Assembly: GCF_020544465.1 (NCBI RefSeq)
Contig: NZ_CP066126.1
Location: 186,001 to 250,000, forward strand
Direction: 5' to 3'
Source of the DNA: Chromobacterium rhizoryzae
GTDB taxonomy: Bacteria > Pseudomonadota > Gammaproteobacteria > Burkholderiales > Chromobacteriaceae
Length of the DNA: 64,000 nucleotides
Positions 8,548 through 16,126 of this stretch are shown one piece after another (within the stretch, counting starts at the first letter, position 1; every line of letters starts with the position of its first letter). The position numbers and the translations under genes are program-made. The notes under the pieces were generated by a model. It saw only the letters and a program-made list of their open reading frames with translations, had not been told where the DNA came from and ran no database searches.

Positions 8548-10560
8548 ATGAGCGCGAACACGATAGTCTCCCCGATCTGCGTCAAAGAGCCGCTACGGGC
8601 CAATTTGACCCTGCCCTGGTTTTTGCAGACCAGCGAATACGCGCCCCATGAGGGCAGCTTCCAGCCCCTGGTCAACGGTGAGGCGGCGTTTGCCGCGGTG
8701 CATTACGCCATCGCCAAGGCCAAGAAAAACGTCAGCATCATCTGCTGGGGCTTTCAGCCGTCCATGTACTTCGTCCGCAAGGGCGCGGACATGGTGAAGT
8801 ACGCGGACATCGCGGAAGCCGTGCCGGCGCAGATAGGCAAGCTGCTGGAGCACAAGGCCAAACAGGGCGTGCAGGTGCGGGTGCTGTGTTTCGCTTCAAA
8901 ACCGCTCGGTTTGTACGTCAACAGCACCGGCGCCACGGTAGAGGAGTCGCAAACCCCGGGCCGCTGGAGTGTGGGGATCAAGGACAAGCCGGGCTATGAA
9001 ACCCCGGAGCAGTATAAATACGATTCGCAGTGGTATTCCTGGTATGACGAGGATCAGCCGGCGGCCGGCGCCTCGGAAAAAACAGCACGGGATCAGCGGC
9101 GGTCGGACATCCCCAGCAAGCACCTGCATTTCCGCAGCCGCGGCTTTGGTCCTCGTACACGCAACCATATCTTGGATCAGAGTTACGATGATGAAGGTCT
9201 GAAAACAAAGACCAGGGCCACCTTGGCTGCGGGCCCCAGCCATCACCAGAAAATGGTGTTGGTGGATTACGACGACGCGCAAGCCCATGTCGGTTTCGTC
9301 ATGGGCCACAATATGTTGGACGAGTACTGGGACACCAATGCCCACAGCGCCAAGCCCAAAGCGCCCAATCTGGGCCGCAACGGCACGGTGGGGCCGCGCG
9401 AGGATTTTTCCAGCCTGATCACCGGCCCGGCGGTGGGCGATCTATTCCACAATTTCCGCCGCGCTTGGCGCGACGAAACCAAGGAAGACCTGCCGTTGCC
9501 CGGCTGCGGTTTCGGCAGTTATGCGCCGCGGGTGGATGGGCAGGCCAATAAGGCCGCCATGGTGCAGCTGCTGCGCACCCAGCCGGAATACAAGAAACAG
9601 GACATCAAGAAGCTGTATCTGAAGGCGGTCAACAACGTCACTTCCTACATCTTCATCGAAAACCAGTACTTCCGCTGGCCACCGCTGGCGGAAAAGATCA
9701 AGGACGCGGCCAAGGCGCAGAAGCAGGCCGGCCGCCCTTACCCTATCTATCTGTTCGTGATCACCAATACCAGCGACGCCGGCGTGGGCGCCGGCACGGT
9801 CAACACCTACCGGATGCTGGACAGCCTGGGACGCGCCGATACGATTCCCAGCGTGGCGCGTCAGGAACGGGCGGATGACGTCAAAGCCCGTTTGGGGCAG
9901 GCCAAGCAAGCGGAACGCGAGGCCAGCATCATCTATACCGCCAATGCGTTTAGTCCCAGTAAATTAAGGGAAAAGGCCCGCACGGAGCTGGAGGATGCCA
10001 CTGCTCGGCGCAAGCAGGCGGAGGCCGCCTACGAGGCCGCGCAAAAGCCGGATGTTCCGGTGACTGAGGTTGAGCAGCCCGGCCTTAAAACCCATATTTG
10101 TTCGATCGTGGCGATGGACTCCGAAATCAAGCCGGCGGTTTACGCGCAGCGTTACAACCACGGTGTTGGCAAGACCGTGCCGACGCTGGTCACTCCCGCA
10201 GTGGGCTGGTCCGAGGTTTACATCCACGCCAAGCTGATGATCATCAACGATGCTTTTCTGACGCTGGGCTCGGCCAATATCAACACCCGCAGCATGCAGG
10301 TGGACAGCGAGTTGAACATTGCGCTGGACCGGCCGGAAATTTCCAAGCCGCTACGTCAGGAGTTGTGGGGGAGGCATACAAATCACCGCGGTGGGGCAAA
10401 CCCTGCCCGGATGGATAAAGAGACTGATGCAAAGATGACTTATGAGAAATGGCGGAACATCTTGGATGAAAATAAATCGGCATTTAAAGATCAACGCCCT
10501 CCCGTCGCTCCTCTTCGTGAGTTCCTACGCACAGACCCAGCCCGGAGCAATAGTGACTAA
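8548..10560 (+). CDS. T6SS phospholipase D effector, Tle5 type
   Basis: 670 aa with two HxKxxxxD motifs: H233-x-K235...D240 in SHHQKMVLVDYD and H560-x-K562...D567 in YIHAKLMIIND, the paired catalytic half-sites of phospholipase D enzymes. No signal peptide, as expected for VgrG-borne cargo. ATG 8548 has GGAGAG upstream. Tle5 enzymes degrade phosphatidylethanolamine in target membranes; the substrate here is inferred from the family. The last about 200 bp are less GC-rich than the rest, suggesting recombination of the C-terminus. The stop overlaps the GTG start of the first lipoprotein. Confidence 0.92.
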   Translation: MSANTIVSPICVKEPLRANLTLPWFLQTSEYAPHEGSFQPLVNGEAAFAAVHYAIAKAKKNVSIICWGFQPSMYFVRKGADMVKYADIAEAVPAQIGKLLEHKAKQGVQVRVLCFASKPLGLYVNSTGATVEESQTPGRWSVGIKDKPGYETPEQYKYDSQWYSWYDEDQPAAGASEKTARDQRRSDIPSKHLHFRSRGFGPRTRNHILDQSYDDEGLKTKTRATLAAGPSHHQKMVLVDYDDAQAHVGFVMGHNMLDEYWDTNAHSAKPKAPNLGRNGTVGPREDFSSLITGPAVGDLFHNFRRAWRDETKEDLPLPGCGFGSYAPRVDGQANKAAMVQLLRTQPEYKKQDIKKLYLKAVNNVTSYIFIENQYFRWPPLAEKIKDAAKAQKQAGRPYPIYLFVITNTSDAGVGAGTVNTYRMLDSLGRADTIPSVARQERADDVKARLGQAKQAEREASIIYTANAFSPSKLREKARTELEDATARRKQAEAAYEAAQKPDVPVTEVEQPGLKTHICSIVAMDSEIKPAVYAQRYNHGVGKTVPTLVTPAVGWSEVYIHAKLMIINDAFLTLGSANINTRSMQVDSELNIALDRPEISKPLRQELWGRHTNHRGGANPARMDKETDAKMTYEKWRNILDENKSAFKDQRPPVAPLREFLRTDPARSNSD

Positions 10561-11602
10561 GCCAGCTATTTTTACCCTGATTCTTACCCTGAGTCTGGCC
10601 GCCTGCGGCGGCGCCAAGGAGCGTTCCGTGCCTGATTTGAAAGAAGTCGAAGCCAAGCTGGCCTTCAACTGCGTGTATGAAAAAGACCATCTGCCGGCTT
10701 TGAACCCGGAGGCGGAACAGTTATACCGCTACGCCCGCTGGTTGCAGAAGAACCAGATCGAGAAGGAAGACCCGATGCGCTTCCCGGAGATGGAGCGTTA
10801 TTACCGCATTGCCACGGCTCACGGCCATTACAAGGCCAATCTGGACCTGCGCGACATGATAGGGCGAGGCACGGCGCGCAGCGACGATCCGGTCAAGGAA
10901 ACGCTGGACCTGACCCAGGAACTGATAGACCGCGGCATTCCCGGCGGCTACTACGATATGGGGCGCTATCTGAAGGCCGGTTACGGTGTGAAGCAGGACG
11001 AGGAACTGGCCAACCGCTACTACCGCAAGGCGGCAGACTTGGGCAGCCCGGAAGCGCAGTATCTGGTAGGGGATAAGCTGACCTATCTGGAGCCTGGCTC
11101 CATGCCATCCAACATTGGCTATAGCATGATGAAATGTGCGGGGGAGCAAGGACACGCGATTTCTGCGAAAGAGTATGCGGTTCATCTTAAAAACAAGAAG
11201 AAAAATGATGAAGCGATTGTATTCTTTCAGCTGGCAACCAAATGGGGGGATGCAACTGCTGCATTGAATTTAGGAGATGGTTTCGGCCCGAATACGGAAG
11301 AGAAGAAGCAGTGGAGTGATCTGGGGTTAAAACAGGACGATGAACGCCGGCAACGTTATCTAATCATTATGGGAGTGCTAAGCGACTACTCCTACGCCCA
11401 CCCCAAGGTGCCGGAACTGGACGAGATCGTGCCGCTGCCGCCGGCCCCGCTGCCGGCCTGGGACGGCAAGCTCAAGTGGCTGGAGGCGTTCAAGGCCAAT
11501 GTGCCGCCGGAAAAACCGTCGGAAGCCTTGATGAGCCAACTGGCCGCGGCCAAGGGCCTGGATCCTAAGACCGGGCGGCCGCTGAACGGCAAGCATGGTT
11601 AA
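10553..11602 (+). CDS. Sel1-repeat lipoprotein, probable Tle5 immunity protein (copy 1)
   Basis: 349 aa starting at GTG 10553 (CGGAG 6 nt upstream), overlapping the effector stop; an upstream in-frame ATG would spoil the signal sequence. N-terminus ITLILTLSLAAC-like with a strong LAAC lipobox, so the mature protein should be membrane anchored in the periplasm. Several Sel1/TPR-like helical repeats follow (for example GGYYDMGRYLKAGYG and RYYRKAADLGSPEAQYL). Sel1-type lipoproteins next to Tle5 effectors are known cognate immunity proteins. The middle (roughly residues 180-270) differs from copy 2 and is AT-richer; both ends are nearly identical to it. Confidence 0.8.
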   Translation: MTKPAIFTLILTLSLAACGGAKERSVPDLKEVEAKLAFNCVYEKDHLPALNPEAEQLYRYARWLQKNQIEKEDPMRFPEMERYYRIATAHGHYKANLDLRDMIGRGTARSDDPVKETLDLTQELIDRGIPGGYYDMGRYLKAGYGVKQDEELANRYYRKAADLGSPEAQYLVGDKLTYLEPGSMPSNIGYSMMKCAGEQGHAISAKEYAVHLKNKKKNDEAIVFFQLATKWGDATAALNLGDGFGPNTEEKKQWSDLGLKQDDERRQRYLIIMGVLSDYSYAHPKVPELDEIVPLPPAPLPAWDGKLKWLEAFKANVPPEKPSEALMSQLAAAKGLDPKTGRPLNGKHG

Positions 11603-12653
11603 AACGCTGTACGCCTTGTCGCTGTTGGGGGCTCTGGCCGCCTGCGGCGCCAAGGAGCGTTCCGTGCCGGATTTGAAAGCAGTCGAAGCCAAGCTGGCCT
11701 TCAACTGCGCGTATGAGAAAGACCATCTGCCGGCTCTGACCCCGGAAGCGGAGCAGCTATACCGCTACGCCCGCTGGTTGCAGAAGAAGCAGATCGAGAA
11801 GGAAGACCCGCTGCGTTTCCCGGAGATGGAGCGTTATTACCGCATCGCCACGGCTCACGGCCATTACAAGGCCAATCTGGACTTGCGCGACATGATAGGG
11901 CGGGGCACGGCGCGCAGTGAGGACCCGGTCAAGGAAACGCTGGACCTGACTCAGGAGCTGATAGACCGCGGCATTCCCGGCGGCTACTACGATATGGGGC
12001 GTTATCTGAAGGCCGGCTACGGCGTGAAACAGGACGAGGAGCTGGCCAACCGCTACTACCGCAAGGCGGCGGACCTGGGCAGCCCGGAGGCGCAGTATCT
12101 GGTGGGAGACAAGCTGACGGGTTTGACGAACGCGCAGCCAGGACCGTTTGCTATTGGCAATCAGATGATTAGATGCGCTGGAGAGCAAGGGCATGCCAAA
12201 GCAGCGAAAGAGTATGCTGTTCAAATGATGAGTGAAGGGAAACTTGCAGAAGCTATCAAGTATTTTCAAATTGCTACTAGATTGGGGGATGAAGGTGCGG
12301 CAGCGTTTCTAGCAAATGGGTTTGCTACTCCATCTATTGATAGTAACGACATAGCCAATCGGTATAGATATTTGGGGCTGCCAAAAGACGAAGAACGGAT
12401 TCGTCGCTATAAATTGATCGGCGGAGTTCTCAGCGACTACTCCTACGCCCACCCCAAGGTGCTGGATCTGGACGAGATCGTGCCGCTGCCGCCGGCCCCG
12501 CTGCCGGCTTGGGACGGCAAGCTCAAGTGGCTGGAGGCGTTCAAGGCCAATGTGCCGCCGGAAAAACCGTCGGAAGCCTTGATGAAGCAGCTGGCCGCGG
12601 CCAAGGGCCTGGACTCTAAGACCGGACGGCCGCCGGGCGGGGGGCGCGATTGA
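11595..12653 (+). CDS. Sel1-repeat lipoprotein, probable Tle5 immunity protein (copy 2)
   Basis: 352 aa, ATG 11595 inside the end of copy 1 (8-bp overlap). Lipobox LGALAAC. Residues about 10-175 and the last about 75 residues are almost identical to copy 1, while the central segment (from TGLTNAQPG to RRYKLIGG) has diverged and is less GC-rich. A tandem duplication with a variable centre suggests either protection against two effector variants or decay of an older immunity gene. Periplasmic, lipid anchored, by prediction. Confidence 0.8.
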   Translation: MVKTLYALSLLGALAACGAKERSVPDLKAVEAKLAFNCAYEKDHLPALTPEAEQLYRYARWLQKKQIEKEDPLRFPEMERYYRIATAHGHYKANLDLRDMIGRGTARSEDPVKETLDLTQELIDRGIPGGYYDMGRYLKAGYGVKQDEELANRYYRKAADLGSPEAQYLVGDKLTGLTNAQPGPFAIGNQMIRCAGEQGHAKAAKEYAVQMMSEGKLAEAIKYFQIATRLGDEGAAAFLANGFATPSIDSNDIANRYRYLGLPKDEERIRRYKLIGGVLSDYSYAHPKVLDLDEIVPLPPAPLPAWDGKLKWLEAFKANVPPEKPSEALMKQLAAAKGLDSKTGRPPGGGRD

Positions 12654-12801
12654 CGCCGGTTTTGCAGCGGGTCGCGGCCCGTTCGCGCTGAACTGACGCC
12701 CGTCACCCCCGCCGAACCCCTGCGGCCGGGGGGACTCAGACTCTATGTGCCGGCTGTCTGGCCGGCCGCATCCCTTCCCATTCCCCTCCTGGAGATTCTT
12801 C

Positions 12802-13596
12802 ATGACGCCCATCCTGTTCAATACCTATCGCTCGGTCCAAGGCTTCAACAAACGCGTCCGTTTCCTGATCCTGCATTACACTGCGCTGGACTTCGCCGGC
12901 TCCATCAAAGCGCTGACCGGTTCCGGCCAGGTGAGCGCGCATTATCTGGCGCCGGACCCTTGCGACCCCAGCTATCAGCAGGCCGGCTTCAAGCAGATGA
13001 ATCTGTTCAATCTGGTGGACGAGAACGACCGCGCCTGGCATGCCGGCGCCAGTGCCTGGGATGGCCGCAGCAATCTGAACGATTCATCCATCGGCGTGGA
13101 AATCGTCAATCTGGCGCGGGAGGACAAGGGCGGCATGGTGTTTCCGCCCTATCACCCGGAGCAGGTGGCGGCGGTGACGGAATTGGCGCGGAACATCCTG
13201 GCGCGCTATCCGGACATCAGCCCGGTGAACGTGCTGGGCCATTCCGACATCGCCGTGGGCCGCAAGAGCGATCCGGGGCCGATGTTCCCGTGGCGGGAAC
13301 TGCACTTGGCCGGGGTGGGCGCGTGGCCGGAGGCGGAGACGCAGCGCAAATACGCGCGGCAGTTCCAGCAGCAGGGCTTGCCCGGCCGGGAGAAGATGCT
13401 GGAGGCGTTCAAGCATTACGGCTACGAGGCGGCGGCGGCGGGCGGCGACGCCGGTTTCGCCGCCCTGGTGCGCGCCTTCCAGATGCATTTCCGCGCCGGC
13501 GATTACCGCGGGGTGATGGACGTGGAGACCGCGGCCATTCTGTTTGCCTTGTTGGAGCGTTATTGGCCTAAGCGTTTGGCCATGATCAAGCTTTGA
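12802..13596 (+). CDS. N-acetylmuramoyl-L-alanine amidase (Amidase_2, AmiD/AmpDh type)
   Basis: 264 aa from ATG 12802 with GGAG 7 nt upstream. The catalytic domain shows LILHYTALDF, SAHYLAP, AWHAGASAW, SSIGVEIVN and NVLGHSDIAVGRKSDPG, the Zn-binding and catalytic features of Amidase_2. The C-terminus (from about 195) is a peptidoglycan-binding helical domain. No signal peptide or lipobox is visible, unlike E. coli AmiD. It lies 148 bp after the immunity genes; because Pseudomonas AmpDh3 is a T6SS effector, delivery by the neighbouring VgrG is conceivable, but a cell-wall recycling role is equally possible. Confidence 0.85.
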   Translation: MTPILFNTYRSVQGFNKRVRFLILHYTALDFAGSIKALTGSGQVSAHYLAPDPCDPSYQQAGFKQMNLFNLVDENDRAWHAGASAWDGRSNLNDSSIGVEIVNLAREDKGGMVFPPYHPEQVAAVTELARNILARYPDISPVNVLGHSDIAVGRKSDPGPMFPWRELHLAGVGAWPEAETQRKYARQFQQQGLPGREKMLEAFKHYGYEAAAAGGDAGFAALVRAFQMHFRAGDYRGVMDVETAAILFALLERYWPKRLAMIKL

Positions 13597-13611
13597 CGCG
13601 TCTTGTTCTCC

Positions 13612-13742
13612 GAGCGGCTAACAAACCCCTGATGCTGCGATGCACCGACTTGCCGTACTCAAGTACTGTAGCTTCGCAGAAACTTCGTTTTCTGCGTCGG
13701 CGCGCCTTGCCTCAGACGTGAAACTGAGTTTGTTAGCCGCTC
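13612..13742 (-). repeat. Type 2 palindromic repeat, copy A
   Basis: 131 bp with perfect 15-bp terminal inverted repeats (GAGCGGCTAACAAAC and its complement). The interior includes GCGTCGGCGCGCCTTG and GTACTCAAGTAC. Reverse-complemented, it matches copy B at 13811-13928. No coding capacity. Confidence 0.8.
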
Positions 13743-13750
13743 TCAGCGCG

Positions 13751-13778
13751 AAACCCGGCCGCCAGGCCGGGTTTTCAT
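13751..13778 (+). terminator. Rho-independent terminator
   Basis: AACCCGGCC-GCCA-GGCCGGGTT followed by TTCATTT: a 9-bp GC-rich stem and T-rich tail. It lies downstream of the amidase gene, between the two type 2 repeats, and should end T6SS-island transcription. Confidence 0.8.
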
Positions 13779-13810
13779 TTCCGCTCTCTTCGCGAAACGC
13801 CGCTGCGCGC

Positions 13811-13928
13811 TAAGAGCCGCTAACAAAACCGCACAGCGCACCTGAGCCAAGGCGCGCCGACGCAGGCAGTACAAGTAGTACGACAAGGAGGCGCAACGCA
13901 GGATCAGGGGTTTTGTTAGCGGGTCTTA
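13811..13928 (+). repeat. Type 2 palindromic repeat, copy B, supplying a stop codon
   Basis: 118 bp with 22-bp terminal inverted repeats (20 of 22 match; TAAGAGCCGCTAACAAAACC on the left). The interior has AAGGCGCGCCGACGCAGG and GTACAAGTAGTAC. Its right terminus TTA (13926-13928) is the stop codon of the minus-strand GH16 gene, so the element begins exactly at the gene end. Confidence 0.8.
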
Positions 13929-14660
13929 TTTGGCGGCGGCCGGGATGAAGGAGAACTCCTTGATCACGATCTCCACTTCCTTGCCGTCCTTGGGCGGCCG
14001 TCCCTGGAACAGCCACAGATTGATGTGGGGCGGCAGCGGCTGCTGCGGCACCAGGCGCGTGGGGTCCGCCGGGGCGAAGTTCCAGCGCGCCATTTCATAC
14101 AGGTCGCCGTCCTGGTGGCCGTGCAGCGATTGGTAGAGCACCCGGCTGGCGTTCCAGTTGAAGCGGTGGGTGCTGTAGTCGCCGTTGAGGTGCGGTTCGA
14201 AGGCGTAGGAGGTGGGTTTGGGGCCGGGCACGGCCGGGTAGACGGTGTAGTTGCCCATCGGGTTTTGCCGGTTGCCCCAGCGGGCGAATTCGATGTCGAT
14301 TTCATTGCTGGCGTCCGGGCCCACGTCCGGCGTCGGGTAGTTGAACAGGCCCAGCACGATATTGTCGTCGAACAGGTCCGGCCGGCCTATCAGCTTGAAC
14401 TGGTAGCGGCCAAAGCCCAGCCGCTGCGGCAGGTAGACCTCGGCGCTGCTCCACTTGCCGCCGCGTTGGGCGATCTTCAGGTGGAGCCGGCCCTGGGCGT
14501 CCACCCAGGCGTTGTTCTCGTCCCAATCGTTGGGGCCGGGGCCGCTTTGGATCTGGTTGCGGACTTCCCAGACGTAGCCGGAGAAATTCAAAGTTTTGGC
14601 CTGGGCGGCGCCGGCCAGGGTCAGGCCGGCGGCGAGGAGGGGGAGCAGGAAGCGGCGCAT
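13926..14660 (-). CDS. Secreted glycoside hydrolase, GH16-like
   Basis: 244 aa with a cleavable signal peptide (MRRFLLPLLAAGLTLAGAAQA). The GH16 catalytic signature E-I-D-I-E occurs at residues 120-124 (NEIDIEFARWG), Glu120 and Glu124 being the expected nucleophile and acid/base; the jelly-roll context (GGKWSSAEVYLP, LFDDNIVLGLF) agrees. GH16 enzymes cleave beta-1,3/1,4-glucans and related polymers; the exact substrate is not evident. Probably exported. The TAA stop is the first triplet of a type 2 repeat. Confidence 0.85.
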   Translation of the reverse strand: MRRFLLPLLAAGLTLAGAAQAKTLNFSGYVWEVRNQIQSGPGPNDWDENNAWVDAQGRLHLKIAQRGGKWSSAEVYLPQRLGFGRYQFKLIGRPDLFDDNIVLGLFNYPTPDVGPDASNEIDIEFARWGNRQNPMGNYTVYPAVPGPKPTSYAFEPHLNGDYSTHRFNWNASRVLYQSLHGHQDGDLYEMARWNFAPADPTRLVPQQPLPPHINLWLFQGRPPKDGKEVEIVIKEFSFIPAAAK

Positions 14661-15078
14661 GGTTTGCCTTGGGCTGTGGATAAGCTTGTCATCTAAGCGC
14701 GGCAGGGGCGGCGGGTAAAGGGTGTTTTTGCCGTGGCGGGCTGTCCGTCCGGACAGGCGTCGGCGCGGACGGGGTCATGCCGGCGTGGCGGCTAGGGGGT
14801 CATGTCCTTGCGGCGCGGGCGTCGGCGCGGTTCCGGTCCGCGCGATCTTGTATGGGTTAAATCTACTTTTCTTTTCAATGGTTTGTGCGGCTTTCCGACT
14901 GGCGATCCGCGCGCCGTCTTTCCAGTTTACAAATTCCGTCATGCGCTTTGTCATGGTCGGAAAATTCATTCTTGTCCCTTATGCGTATCGAGTATGTCTA
15001 TTACAGTGCAATCCATATTGCATAACTTGGCGGCGCGCCGTCGCGGGTTGGCATCCATATCGATTGGGAGGTTTAGGC
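14661..15078. promoter_or_regulatory. Divergent control region between GH16 gene and doxX-led cluster
   Basis: 418 bp without a credible gene. The right half (14850-15030) is AT-richer and must contain the promoter of the plus-strand cluster. Two dyads are visible: CTGTCCGTCCGGACAG at 14741-14756 and TGCAAT-CCAT-ATTGCA at 15007-15022. Open frames here lack ribosome sites and were not called. Confidence 0.5.
15007..15022. promoter_or_regulatory. Candidate operator, perfect dyad TGCAAT-N4-ATTGCA
   Basis: An exact 6-bp inverted repeat with a 4-bp spacer, 57 bp before the doxX start. Position and symmetry suit a dimeric regulator at the promoter of the biosynthetic run. Which protein binds is unknown; the MocR protein encoded at the far end of the cluster is one candidate. 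Confidence 0.45.
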
Positions 15079-15519
15079 ATGCAAAAGGAAAGCGCCTGGA
15101 AGGCGGTGTTGCTGTTGGCCCGGTTCGCGTTGGCGGCGGCGTTCTTGTCGGCGGTGGCGGATCGCTTCGGCTTCTGGGGCCATATGGGCGAACTGGGGGT
15201 GTCCTGGGGAACGATGGAAAACTTCTATCGCCATGTGGCCAAGCTGTGCCCGTGGGCGCCGGCCGGTCTGATTCCGGTGCTGGCCTGGGCGGTGAACGCG
15301 CTGGAGGCGGTGCTGGGCGTGACCCTGCTGCTGGGCGTGCAGTTGCGCGCCTCCGCCTGGATCAGCGCGGCGCTGCTGCTGGTGTTCGCCTTGAGCATGG
15401 CCGCGTTCCAGAGCCTGAAGCTGTCGCTGAATTTCAGCGTGCTCACCTGCGCCGCCTGCGCCGCGCTGGTGTACCTGGCCAGTTCGCTGGAAGCGGCGCC
15501 GGGCGCGCGCCGCGTCTGA
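15079..15519 (+). CDS. DoxX-family membrane protein
   Basis: 146 aa from ATG 15079 with GGGAGG upstream. Four hydrophobic helices and the DoxX-like segments LLLARFALAAAFLSAVADRFGFWG and WAVNALEAVLGVTLLLGVQ (motifs quoted in part). DoxX proteins are small inner-membrane proteins tied to oxidative or thiol stress, poorly defined biochemically. It is followed 64 bp later by an AhpD-like gene, a pairing common in bacteria, and opens the co-directional run to 29819. Confidence 0.8.
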   Translation: MQKESAWKAVLLLARFALAAAFLSAVADRFGFWGHMGELGVSWGTMENFYRHVAKLCPWAPAGLIPVLAWAVNALEAVLGVTLLLGVQLRASAWISAALLLVFALSMAAFQSLKLSLNFSVLTCAACAALVYLASSLEAAPGARRV

Positions 15520-15583
15520 AGTTTCCGGGCGCGGCCGGGCCGCGCCCGCTTCCTGTCCTTATCCAAATTTAGGAGTGTTGATC

Positions 15584-16015
15584 ATGAGTAGCTTGCGTCT
15601 TGCTTATTACGAATTGTCCCCGGAACTGCTGCAGGGCTTCCGCCTGGTGAAGCAGGGCCTGGAAAAGAGCGTGCTGGGCCTGCCGCTGATCGAGCTGATC
15701 TATCTGCGCGTGTCCCAGATCAACGGTTGTTCCTTCTGCCTGAACATGCACACCAAGGCCCTGCGCGAGCGCGAGGAAAGCGACCGCCGTCTGGCGGAAC
15801 TGGCCGGCTGGCGCGTCAGCGCCCAGTTCAGCGAGCGCGAGAAGGCCGCGCTGGAATGGGCGGAGGCGCTGACTTATGTCGTGGACAGCCACGCCGACGA
15901 CGCCGCCTATCTGCCGCTGAAAGCGCATTTCAGCGATCAGGAGATTTCCGATCTGACCTTTGCCATCGCGCTGATGAACGGCATGAACCGGCTCGCCGTC
16001 GGCATGCGTCAGTAA
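15584..16015 (+). CDS. AhpD-like / carboxymuconolactone decarboxylase family protein
   Basis: 143 aa from ATG 15584 (AGGAG 8 nt upstream; GTG 15575 would overlap that site). Contains the AhpD-type redox signature INGCSFCLNMHTK, i.e. CxxC followed by His, preceded by a conserved Glu (LPLIELIYLRVSQ). Such all-helical proteins act as alkylhydroperoxidases or thiol oxidoreductases. Together with DoxX it may protect against oxidants produced by the oxygenases encoded downstream; that link is inference. Confidence 0.85.
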   Translation: MSSLRLAYYELSPELLQGFRLVKQGLEKSVLGLPLIELIYLRVSQINGCSFCLNMHTKALREREESDRRLAELAGWRVSAQFSEREKAALEWAEALTYVVDSHADDAAYLPLKAHFSDQEISDLTFAIALMNGMNRLAVGMRQ

Positions 16016-16029
16016 GCGCCTGACCAGGG

Positions 16030-16055
16030 GTCCGCTCGCGAGAGCGCGAGCGGAC
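16030..16055 (+). other. Strong GC-rich hairpin between AhpD-like gene and CoA ligase
   Basis: GTCCGCTCGCG-AGAG-CGCGAGCGGAC, a perfect 11-bp stem with a tetraloop, 15 bp after the AhpD-like stop. No T-run follows, so it may be an mRNA-processing or stability element, or a weak (Rho-dependent) boundary. Confidence 0.5.
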
Positions 16056-16126
16056 TCGCAGACAGTCCACCCTCCCGCCTGGCCGCAAGCGGCGGGCTAA
16101 ACCAACGCCAGCAGACACACACCGAC

